Shown here: positions 1-6,384 of the stretch, piece after piece | Position numbering within the stretch: the first letter of the stretch is position 1 | Layout: each line of letters starts with the position of its first letter | Source of the DNA: Thermodesulfobacteriales bacterium | GTDB taxonomy: Bacteria > Desulfobacterota_D > UBA1144 > Nemesobacterales > UBA2774 | Assembly: GCA_004525335.1 (NCBI GenBank) | Contig: SPCL01000069.1 | Coordinates: forward strand, 1 to 10,425 | Reading direction: 5' to 3' | DNA length: 10,425 bases | Position numbers and translations under genes: made by a program | The notes under the pieces: model-generated | The model's database searches: none | The model's input: the letters and a program-made list of their open reading frames with translations, nothing else | What the model was told of the DNA's origin: nothing

Positions 1-800
1 AAAGTGTCAGCAAAGTCAAAAAAGGTCAAAAAGTAATGGTTGGCACTAAATCCGGCACCTATGCGGAGAAAATTGTAGTTACCCAAGAGCGGGTTGCTTT
101 GGCTCTGGAAAATTATACTATGGAGGAAAACGCTTCATTTCTCGTTAATTATATGACCGCATGGGTTTTACTTGTGAAAATGGCGAAGATCACCCCGGGA
201 GATAAAGTCCTCATTACCGCGGCAGCCGGAGGAGTGGGAACTGCGGCTGTGCAGATTGCTTCTCGCTACGGATGCAGCGTCTACGGAATGGCTGGAAGTG
301 AGGAAAAAATTAATTTGATAAGATCTTTAGGTGCAAGCGGTGGATATAATTACCGTGATCCGGACTGTTTTAAGCGTTTATTAGAGGATACGGGAGGAGT
401 AGATGTTGTATTAGAAATGGTCGGAGGTCAGGTGTTTAAGAAAAGTGTGGATGTCGTAAACCCATTTGGAAGAGTGGTTGTAGCCGGGTTTGCGAGCCTT
501 GATTTGAAAAAGTGGAACCCGCTTTCCTGGATTAAAACATGGCGGGATATTCCCAGAGTTAAAGTGGGAGATCTGGCTAAAAAATCTATAGCTGTTATGT
601 CCTCACATTTAGGATATTTATTGGAAGAAGAACCAGGTCAAATGGAAGATGTTCTAAAGGATCTTAAGAATTTTGTAGAAAAGCATGATATTAAACCAAT
701 AATCGGAAAAGTGTTTCAATTTGAAGATGCTTCACTTGCCCATAAGCATATAGAAAGTCGCCAAAGTTTTGGAAAGGTGCTTTTGAAGATTGGAGAATGA
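1..800 (+). CDS. Zinc-independent MDR oxidoreductase (quinone reductase / VAT1-like), 5'-truncated
   Basis: This is the C-terminal part of a medium-chain dehydrogenase/reductase, a cytoplasmic NAD(P)H-dependent enzyme family. The frame is open from base 3, and the codons before the ATG at base 36 (reading VSKVKKGQKV) fit the end of the GroES-like fold, so that ATG is internal and the true start is outside the window. About 265 residues are visible against roughly 330-350 for the family. Counting from the base-36 ATG, the nucleotide-binding motif AAAGGVG is at residues 62-68, followed by the Rossmann fold. The protein ends in the usual GKVLLKIGE. The stretch NPLSWIKTWRDIPR and the following LGYLL resemble the VAT1-like branch. 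No catalytic zinc cysteine cluster is visible, which fits the zinc-free quinone-reductase group. The substrate cannot be told. The gene converges on the secretion operon and is probably unrelated to it. The family call is firm and the subfamily tentative. Confidence 0.88.
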   Translation, partial: SVSKVKKGQKVMVGTKSGTYAEKIVVTQERVALALENYTMEENASFLVNYMTAWVLLVKMAKITPGDKVLITAAAGGVGTAAVQIASRYGCSVYGMAGSEEKINLIRSLGASGGYNYRDPDCFKRLLEDTGGVDVVLEMVGGQVFKKSVDVVNPFGRVVVAGFASLDLKKWNPLSWIKTWRDIPRVKVGDLAKKSIAVMSSHLGYLLEEEPGQMEDVLKDLKNFVEKHDIKPIIGKVFQFEDASLAHKHIESRQSFGKVLLKIGE

Positions 801-840
801 TTAGGTTCTAGTATTATTTAAGTTGTGAAAAAAAGAAACT

Positions 841-1992
841 TTAGGACATTTCCCCTGAACCTGAAACAAGGCGGTCCAATATTTCTTTCTGAATATTTTC
901 TATTTCACTTTTTGCTTTAACTATCTCTACAGTGGGTTTCCCCCTCTGTTCACATTCTTCAATAAGTTCGTTTACGTTTGTCACGATCTGTTTTAATTTA
1001 GTCTGCGCTTCTATATTAGCTTTAATGCTCATATCTTCATCTTCCCAATCTCTTTTGCTATATCCGTCAAGCTCCTTTGCCTGTATAATCAGTTCTCTGA
1101 TCCTGTCCTTGTATCCATGAATCGCCTGATGAATTACCGATTGGATTTCCGCTTTTTCTCCGGGGTCTCTCCAGAAAACATTCTCAAGGAAGCGTAAATC
1201 TTCTTCTGAAACTTCACTTTTGCCATCAAGATATGCTTTAGCTTTAAGTACTGATATGCTTTGCTTGTATCTCCTGTCAGAGGGGCTTATTCCTTTATTT
1301 TTAAGCTCAGTTCTTATTCTTCCTATTAACTTTAGAATATTTGAAGGTACATCTACTTCCCTGGCTTGAGATTTGCAATCATCAAGCTCCTTAGGGGTAA
1401 TAATAGCGCCAGACTCCTCTGTGCTTTCTCCTTGCAATAGCTTAAGGAATCTGAAATCCTCTTTGATGTAGTCGACTACATATCTAAGTAAGAACCTGTC
1501 ATAGAGCGCTTCGAGTTCGTCTTCTTCAGCGGGAAGCTCGTTACTTGCGCCAAACATGGAAATGAGCGGAATCTCAGATATTTCTGTGCCGTTATAATAA
1601 ATTCTCTCGTTCATTACAGTCAGAAGCGTATTTAAGATAGAAGAGCTTGCCTTAAAAACCTCATCCAGAAATACAATATGAGCTTCAGGAAGTTTGCCGC
1701 TAGTAACTCTTCTGTATTCATCATTTTCAAGCCCTTTTAGGCTGACAGCTCCAAAAAGCTCTTCTGGGGCAGTAAACTTAGTAAGCAGCCACTGGAAGTA
1801 TTGAGCGCCTTTAATTTTATTGCAAACTTCACTAACAAGCTGAGATTTAGCAGTTCCAGGAGGGCCAATAAGCAGCATATGGTTCCCGGTTAGAAGCGCT
1901 ATCAATGTGCCGTCTATGGCCTCATCTCTCTCCAGATAATGAGCTTTCAATTCATTTCTGATTTCTATTAACTTTTCTAGAGCTCTTTCCAT
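841..1992 (-). CDS. RavA/MoxR-family AAA+ ATPase at the end of the gsp operon
   Basis: This 383-residue AAA+ ATPase resembles the RavA branch of the MoxR family, whose members act as chaperone-like remodelling ATPases, usually with a VWA-domain partner. Visible motifs are Walker A GPPGTAKS (43-50), the RavA-like stretch TKFTAPEELFG (71-81), Walker B IVFLDE (106-111), sensor 1 GASNELP (148-154), candidate arginine fingers in YDRFLLR (164-170) and the sensor 2 region SDRRYK (238-243). The last 90 or so residues look helical and highly charged. It is shorter than E. coli RavA (498 residues) and seems to lack that protein's C-terminal LARA and triple-helix arrangement. The ATG at 1992 overlaps the end of gspK by 16 bases and has only a weak AAGG about 12 bases upstream, so its translation is probably coupled to gspK. 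No VWA partner (ViaA-like) lies in the window. It occupies the slot where gspL is expected. The family is sure; a role in secretion is inference. Confidence 0.9.
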   Translation of the reverse strand: MERALEKLIEIRNELKAHYLERDEAIDGTLIALLTGNHMLLIGPPGTAKSQLVSEVCNKIKGAQYFQWLLTKFTAPEELFGAVSLKGLENDEYRRVTSGKLPEAHIVFLDEVFKASSSILNTLLTVMNERIYYNGTEISEIPLISMFGASNELPAEEDELEALYDRFLLRYVVDYIKEDFRFLKLLQGESTEESGAIITPKELDDCKSQAREVDVPSNILKLIGRIRTELKNKGISPSDRRYKQSISVLKAKAYLDGKSEVSEEDLRFLENVFWRDPGEKAEIQSVIHQAIHGYKDRIRELIIQAKELDGYSKRDWEDEDMSIKANIEAQTKLKQIVTNVNELIEECEQRGKPTVEIVKAKSEIENIQKEILDRLVSGSGEMS

Positions 1993-3086
1993 GAGATTAT
2001 ACTTACCTTGTTTTCATTATTTTCCTTAGTTTTCATTATTATAGCTTCTATAATTCTTTTTGTGGGATTTGATTCTCCTAGACTGCCTACAGATTTAACT
2101 GAAAAAATATCACTGTATCCGGAGCTAAGTGTAACTCCTACCAACCCAGCGCTGATTTCAGCAGTTGAATCTATTTCAGTTGCAACTTCTCTTGCTTTTT
2201 TCTGGTCTATAACCGGCTGATCTTCTCTCGCCGCAATAATCTCATCAGCTATTTGCTCGGCAATGTCATCAGATATCTCTTCGGTATCGGCATTGCCTTG
2301 TCCCTCTATTGCTGGCACATTTGATGCTTTCACCGCCGCCATAATTACTACTTTAGGCGCTGTGCTGAAATTTATTTTTTTATCTCTTGGATATACGGTA
2401 ACATAATCTTTAATTTTATTAAAAAATTCTTCGTCCATTCCGTCAATCAATCGTATTTCCTGAACGCTGTCTAGTGGACCGTCTTTAATAATATAAGGAA
2501 TTTTCTGACTTGTATAAAATCCTGAGTTTGCTCCACTTGAATTCTGGTCATTCTGTGATCCTTTTAAGGGGCTGTCTACCCAGTTGGTTAAACTAGCTAT
2601 AAACCTCTCTGATTTAGATTCATCTACCTCGAGAAATTTAAACAGTTCTGTAATTTCAGCTAATACCTGTTGGTCAACCCTATTAGATGAAGGATCCACG
2701 AGAGCATTCAGATTGACTTTGGCTCTTTCATCAACAACCGTAACAGAGACACTCCCATCTCCCACCGGGAAGAAGGGAACATTGATCGCCCAAAATCCAC
2801 TTGAGTGGTCACTATCTGTAGCAAGAGTAGATGCTATTTCACTTAAATCTTCAAGCGGCTGTCCTTTTAATGTGCCGGCAGCCACATGAACACCTGCTTT
2901 AGCTATATAGCGTGCTTTAACTTCATCAATTGTATTACCTGATATTTCTCTGTCTATTTGTGTGAAATAGACAAGATCAGCTACTAGAATGGTAAGTATT
3001 GAGATAACAATAATTACAATTACCAGCACTATTCCTTTTTCAGAATTTTTATTTTTTAATTTTTTAGTTTCGTTTGTGATCTGCAT
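1977..3086 (-). CDS. gspK: T2SS minor pseudopilin GspK
   Basis: GspK is the large minor pseudopilin that caps the tip of the T2SS pseudopilus together with GspI and GspJ. This copy has 369 residues, somewhat longer than typical. It has an 18-residue basic leader ending SEKG (cleavage after Gly18), then a hydrophobic segment (about 19-40). Mature residue 5 is Ile rather than Glu, which is the known hallmark of GspK. Family landmarks follow: KVNLNALVDP (123-132), LTNWVDSP (166-173), the helix-hairpin-helix-like DSVQEIRLIDGMDEE (206-220) and KINFSTAP (237-244). The region around 260-315 is acidic and helical (EEISDDIAEQIADEIIAAR) and may account for the extra length. The ATG at 3086 has AGGT 8 bases upstream and lies 24 bases after gspJ. 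The 3' end overlaps the RavA-like gene. Confidence 0.93.
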   Translation of the reverse strand: MQITNETKKLKNKNSEKGIVLVIVIIVISILTILVADLVYFTQIDREISGNTIDEVKARYIAKAGVHVAAGTLKGQPLEDLSEIASTLATDSDHSSGFWAINVPFFPVGDGSVSVTVVDERAKVNLNALVDPSSNRVDQQVLAEITELFKFLEVDESKSERFIASLTNWVDSPLKGSQNDQNSSGANSGFYTSQKIPYIIKDGPLDSVQEIRLIDGMDEEFFNKIKDYVTVYPRDKKINFSTAPKVVIMAAVKASNVPAIEGQGNADTEEISDDIAEQIADEIIAAREDQPVIDQKKAREVATEIDSTAEISAGLVGVTLSSGYSDIFSVKSVGSLGESNPTKRIIEAIIMKTKENNENKVSIISWKEL

Positions 3087-3110
3087 TTATTTAACCTGTG
3101 AATCTAAGTG

Positions 3111-3773
3111 CTAATCTACAACCGGTATTAAGATAAGTGAGTTGAATTCTATGTCATCTCCCCTTGGGCCTCTCAAAACTATATTTACATTAACAGCCCT
3201 AGGAAGCGAAGAACCGTCGCTCGAGTTCCACTCAAATGCCAATTCCTGATTTTCACTAGCCACAGACGCTTCTCCTAAATAAGAGAGAGTAAATCCTACA
3301 ATGCGTTCAGATATAGGATATTCAGAGCCTCCTTCGTCTGTTCCAATAGTAGGGTCGTCTCTTCTCATAAGAGCAAACAGGTTCGGGTCGTCTTCAGTAG
3401 GTTCCAGGAAATAGCTTATTTCAGTCTGATCCGACTCTTTGGCGTTCTTAGCCGGGGTTCGTGATAATGACGTGAAAGTCAGCGTACTGAAGTTGCCTTC
3501 TTGACTCCCCATAAAGAAATCAGATGGAGCATTTGATGAAACCGAATTGACACTTCCCCTTGGAAAAGCAGTAACTATATCTCTGGTCATTTTAGAGAAA
3601 ATAACTCTCGCCTCATGATATAGCTCAAGCTCCTGTTCTACTTTGTCCTTCGCTTTTATGATCTGAAAAAAAGAGGCATATAAAACAGCCATTACTATTG
3701 ATGCAATAAAAACGGCTAAAAGTACCTCAATAAGGGTAAACCCCTCATTTGTAGTTTGAGATTGCTGTTGCAA
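3111..3773 (-). CDS. gspJ: T2SS minor pseudopilin GspJ (TTG start)
   Basis: GspJ is a minor pseudopilin of the tip complex with GspI and GspK, inserted in the inner membrane by its N-terminal helix. The type IV prepilin motif NEG/FTLIEV is clear, with Glu at mature position 5 and a hydrophobic helix after it (LLAVFIASIVMAVLYASFF). The globular domain carries GspJ features such as the ARVIFSKMTRDIV helix and a late LRGPRG. I place the start at the TTG at 3773, which has CAGGTG 7 bases upstream and gives an 11-residue leader starting MQQQ, very like that of gspI. An in-frame ATG at 3797 would add 8 residues and lengthen the overlap with gspI to 53 bases, but its nearest purine-rich site (GGTGG) is too far away, at 12 bases. 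With the TTG start the protein is 220 residues and overlaps gspI by 29 bases. Confidence 0.9.
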   Translation of the reverse strand: MQQQSQTTNEGFTLIEVLLAVFIASIVMAVLYASFFQIIKAKDKVEQELELYHEARVIFSKMTRDIVTAFPRGSVNSVSSNAPSDFFMGSQEGNFSTLTFTSLSRTPAKNAKESDQTEISYFLEPTEDDPNLFALMRRDDPTIGTDEGGSEYPISERIVGFTLSYLGEASVASENQELAFEWNSSDGSSLPRAVNVNIVLRGPRGDDIEFNSLILIPVVD

Positions 3774-4131
3774 CTTTAAACACCTGATTCCCTTCATCCC
3801 ATGCTATATCCACCATTACTATTCTTATTTCCGTCCCCAATTGCTCAATGTCGTAGGGAAGGACATTTACGTACCAATTAAATCCGGGAAATTCTTCAAA
3901 TGTTCCTTGATCCAATCCAACTTGGGGATAACCTTGAAGCTCGATCTCCCCGATTTTCTGCTGTGCCAGGGAATAAGCTATTGATTGATTCTTGGACTTT
4001 GAGGCCACAACCAGATTTCTGTTTACAGACCCTAAAAGGATAGCCATAGAGGCTCCCATTATTGCTACAGCAATGATAACTTCTAAGAGTGTAAAACCCT
4101 TGTCTCTTTTGCTTTCGTGTTTTTGTTGCAA
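3745..4131 (-). CDS. gspI: T2SS minor pseudopilin GspI (TTG start)
   Basis: GspI is a minor pseudopilin that nucleates the pseudopilus tip with GspJ and GspK. The protein has 128 residues, normal for the family. A 12-residue basic leader ends in DKG, followed by FTLLEVIIAVAIMG with Glu at mature position 5, and then the GspI-typical helix LAQQKIGEIE. The start codon is TTG at 4131, backed by AGAGGTG 8 bases upstream; no ATG fits the short prepilin leader as well. It follows gspH after 31 bases and overlaps the start of gspJ. The order H-I-J-K and the small size distinguish it from the other pseudopilins. Confidence 0.92.
   Translation of the reverse strand: MQQKHESKRDKGFTLLEVIIAVAIMGASMAILLGSVNRNLVVASKSKNQSIAYSLAQQKIGEIELQGYPQVGLDQGTFEEFPGFNWYVNVLPYDIEQLGTEIRIVMVDIAWDEGNQVFKVATAISNYK
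3781..3786 (-). promoter_or_regulatory. Shine-Dalgarno sequence supporting the gspJ TTG start
   Basis: On the minus strand this reads CAGGTG and lies 7 bases before the TTG at 3773, inside the 3' end of gspI. It favours the TTG over the in-frame ATG at 3797, which has no well-placed site. Confidence 0.6.
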
Positions 4132-4139
4132 ATCAATAG

Positions 4140-4146
4140 CACCTCT
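4140..4146 (-). promoter_or_regulatory. Shine-Dalgarno sequence supporting the gspI TTG start
   Basis: On the minus strand this reads AGAGGTG and lies 8 bases before the TTG at 4131. It decides the start of gspI, because TTG is a rare initiator and no ATG gives a comparable leader. Confidence 0.7.
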
Positions 4147-4162
4147 TTTTTAAATGCCTTAT

Positions 4163-4675
4163 CTATCTCCTGAGAAGCTCAACATATTCATCATATACCT
4201 TCGTACCCCCGGTATATGGTTTTGTAGCTAAAGTATAGTACCTCTCATTGTCCGTAAAGATATGAATAACTGCCGGCTCAACAAAACCTGTGGGTAAAAA
4301 GAGTATATATTCATTTTCCTCATCAAGAGGGTTTCTTTCCAAAGTACGCTCAGTTACAACATCCTTAAAATAAACCCCATTTGGCAGCTTATGTCGTTTT
4401 TGGGATGAATCCTCAGAGAGGCCAAACTCATTCCCATTTAATGTCTCCACCCAGTACTCTCCGGCTTCTATATCAAATGTCAGCCTATGTATGTTCTTCT
4501 TAAAGGCTGCTTCATTGTATAAATATTTTATCGTCGCCGTAAGATTGCGCGACGCACTCTTTAGATTTACCTCAGTTAAATCCTGAAATTTTGGCACTGC
4601 CACAAAAAAGAATGCCCCTATAATCAACATTACAACTAAGATCTCTAATAGTGTGAAGCCGTCATTTTTTTTCAT
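4163..4675 (-). CDS. gspH: T2SS minor pseudopilin GspH
   Basis: GspH is a minor pseudopilin thought to link the GspI-J-K tip to the GspG shaft. The protein has 170 residues with a 6-residue leader (MKKNDG), then FTLLEILVVMLIIG with Glu at mature position 5. A GspH/FimT-like beta-rich domain follows, with the helix SASRNLTATIKYLYNEA that is typical of the family and a strand pair around LTFDIEAGEYWVE. Its ATG shares one base with the gspG stop codon (TAATG), and no Shine-Dalgarno sequence is visible, so translation is probably coupled to gspG. This fits a subunit needed in smaller amounts than GspG. Confidence 0.91.
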   Translation of the reverse strand: MKKNDGFTLLEILVVMLIIGAFFFVAVPKFQDLTEVNLKSASRNLTATIKYLYNEAAFKKNIHRLTFDIEAGEYWVETLNGNEFGLSEDSSQKRHKLPNGVYFKDVVTERTLERNPLDEENEYILFLPTGFVEPAVIHIFTDNERYYTLATKPYTGGTKVYDEYVELLRR

Positions 4676-5103
4676 TATTTAATATTACGGCTAGAAATAT
4701 CGTCCTCAGTCTGTGGTACTCCATCAGGACCGGGAGAAATTATCTCATACGTGTTTCCACCCGATTGATCGGGGCCAATGTAGATGAATTCACTTCCCCA
4801 CTGATCAAGTGGAACCTGTTCCGCTTCTAGGTATCCGTTAGAATCGTAGCGTCTAGGCTCTCTTCCTGTTGAAGGAATTACAATTAGAGCGTCTATACCC
4901 TGCTGAGTATCAGGATAAAAACCGTTGTCCACTTTAAATAACTTAAGCCCTGATTCCAGTTGGGTAATCTGGATTTTTGTGTTTTCTACTTTAGATTTAT
5001 CCAGCTGACCTATTACATTTGTACCAACAATATATGCTAATCCTGAGATAATCAGCAGAACAACCATAATCTCAATTAATGTGAAACCACCTTGGGCTCT
5101 CAT
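4675..5103 (-). CDS. gspG: T2SS major pseudopilin GspG
   Basis: GspG is the major subunit that polymerises into the pseudopilus. The protein has 142 residues: leader MRAQGG, cleavage by prepilin peptidase GspO before FTLIEIMVVLLIISG, and Glu at mature position 5 (residue 11). The GspG core DNGFYPDTQQGIDALI (59-74) and PLDQWGSEFIYIGP (98-111) are clear. The C-terminal PGPDGVPQTEDDI (124-136) matches the calcium-binding loop, with Asp127, Asp134 and Asp135 as likely ligands; calcium binding stabilises this subunit in known systems. The start ATG at 5103 has a near-perfect Shine-Dalgarno sequence 7 bases upstream, the strongest in the operon. It lies 15 bases after gspF. No prepilin peptidase gene is in the window. 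Confidence 0.96.
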   Translation of the reverse strand: MRAQGGFTLIEIMVVLLIISGLAYIVGTNVIGQLDKSKVENTKIQITQLESGLKLFKVDNGFYPDTQQGIDALIVIPSTGREPRRYDSNGYLEAEQVPLDQWGSEFIYIGPDQSGGNTYEIISPGPDGVPQTEDDISSRNIK

Positions 5104-5110
5104 ATTTAAT

Positions 5111-5118
5111 ACCTCCTT
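5111..5118 (-). promoter_or_regulatory. Strong Shine-Dalgarno sequence of gspG
   Basis: Read on the minus strand this is AAGGAGGT, a full match to the anti-Shine-Dalgarno core, with the last T 7 bases from the gspG ATG. It begins at the gspF stop codon and fills most of the 15-base gap. The genes around it (gspE, gspF, gspH) have weak or no such site. This suggests extra translation of the major pseudopilin from a shared mRNA. Confidence 0.85.
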
Positions 5119-6324
5119 TTAACCAATTGTTGATGTTAAATTAAATATCGGAAGAAGTACTGCAAAAACAATAAATGCCATTATAGCACCGATTATTACA
5201 ATCATAACAGGTTCAAGAAGAGATGTCAGAGTTGAAACCATAGTTTCGACTTGTTGATCATAAATGTCTGCAACCTTGGAAAGCATAGCCTCTATTTCAC
5301 CCGTCTGCTCACCAACCGCTATCATACGTGTGACAAGCGGGGGGAATACGCCACTTTCTTTAAGCGGCTGAGCTAGACTAGCGCCTTCTCTTACGCTGAT
5401 CCTTACTTCTTGTAGGGTCTTTCCATAAACTTTGTTTCCCATAACCGCCTCACCTATTTCAAGTGCATCCAAAAGCGGGATACCACTTGACAGTAGTGTT
5501 CCCAATGTACGTGTGAACCTGGAAATTGCTACCATGGAAGTGAGTTTGCCGAATACTGGTACTTTTAACATCAGGCGGTCAAAAAACATTTGCCCCTTTT
5601 CAGTCTTATTAAAACGAATTGCTGCATAGGCAAGAATTCCCACGAATATTAAAATGAATAATATGTAGTTGTTTAAAAAGTCACTTATCTTAATCAAAAT
5701 AAGGGTTATAAGTGGTAGTGAGCTTGAGCTCTCTTCAAAAATTTTCGCAATTCGCGGTATTACATACGTCATTGTGAAAAATAAAACCCCACCTCCTATA
5801 AAGAACATAAACAGGGGATAGATTAAAGCCCCTCTAACCCGGGAGGTGAGGGCGGCTTGTGTTTCTAAAAAGTCTGCTAGTCTAAGAAGCACTATGTCTA
5901 GAGTTCCGCTCGCTTCACCAGCTCTCACAATATTTATGTAAAGCTCGGAAAATACATTTTTATGCTCGCCCAGGGCATTAGCCAATGAGCTACCTTCACT
6001 CACCCTTTCTCTAACTTCAGAAAGCACCTGACCGAGTCTTGTGTCTTCTGTTTGTTCCGAAAGAGCGCTTAGTGAGGCCTCAAGAGGAAGCCCTGCTGAA
6101 ATAAGAGTTGAGAATTGTCTGGTAGTTACAGCAAGCTCAGATATTTTTATGCCTTTAAAAGGATTGAAGCTTCTTGACTTGCTTTCTTTTGCTTCATTAA
6201 GGGAGGACAGAAAAACTCCCTGGCGTTTTAATTTTTCAGTTGCACTTTTAGGGGACTCGGCATCTATTACACCCTGAACCGCTTTCCCACTTTCATTAAT
6301 AGCTTTGTACTTATATACAGGCAT
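5119..6324 (-). CDS. gspF: T2SS inner-membrane platform protein GspF
   Basis: GspF is the polytopic inner-membrane protein at the base of the T2SS, which couples the GspE ATPase to pseudopilus assembly. At 401 residues it has the usual length. It starts MPVYKYKAINESGK, as GspF proteins do. Two T2SSF domains are visible: the first around 65-190 with FSTLISAGLPLEASL (71-85) and RAGEASGTLD (134-143), the second around 268-390 with TLLSSGIPLLDAL (276-288) and AVGEQTGEIE (336-345). Three membrane segments lie at about 165-190, 218-238 and 370-393. It ends LLPIFNLTSTIG, close to the family's usual ending. The ATG at 6324 lacks a clear Shine-Dalgarno sequence, and 60 bases separate it from gspE, the longest gap inside the operon. 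Confidence 0.96.
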   Translation of the reverse strand: MPVYKYKAINESGKAVQGVIDAESPKSATEKLKRQGVFLSSLNEAKESKSRSFNPFKGIKISELAVTTRQFSTLISAGLPLEASLSALSEQTEDTRLGQVLSEVRERVSEGSSLANALGEHKNVFSELYINIVRAGEASGTLDIVLLRLADFLETQAALTSRVRGALIYPLFMFFIGGGVLFFTMTYVIPRIAKIFEESSSSLPLITLILIKISDFLNNYILFILIFVGILAYAAIRFNKTEKGQMFFDRLMLKVPVFGKLTSMVAISRFTRTLGTLLSSGIPLLDALEIGEAVMGNKVYGKTLQEVRISVREGASLAQPLKESGVFPPLVTRMIAVGEQTGEIEAMLSKVADIYDQQVETMVSTLTSLLEPVMIVIIGAIMAFIVFAVLLPIFNLTSTIG

Positions 6325-6335
6325 AGTTAGTAATA

Positions 6336-6364
6336 ATTATACGTTGGATAGTTGAAATTGTAAG
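6336..6364 (-). promoter_or_regulatory. Possible internal promoter before gspF (weak)
   Basis: The 60-base gap between gspE and gspF holds a perfect TATAAT on the minus strand (6336-6341). CTTACA lies 17 bases upstream (6359-6364) and matches the -35 consensus at 4 of 6 positions. Transcription would start only a few bases before the gspF ATG, giving a nearly leaderless message, which would fit the missing Shine-Dalgarno sequence. The DNA is AT-rich, and another TATAAT sits by chance just before the RavA-like gene start, so this may be coincidence. Confidence 0.2.
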
Positions 6365-6384
6365 AATGAGTTTTTGACTATGAA

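Noticed and set aside
36..38. ATG at 36 as the start of the MDR gene
   Set aside because: The frame is open to the left edge and the preceding residues fit the end of the GroES-like domain, so the gene is simply cut by the window.
801..840. Possible terminator in the junction between the convergent genes
   Set aside because: A T-rich tract follows the RavA-like stop on the minus strand, but the only nearby inverted repeat (AAGTT/AACTT) is 5 bp and AT-rich with a long loop. No credible stem was found for either direction.
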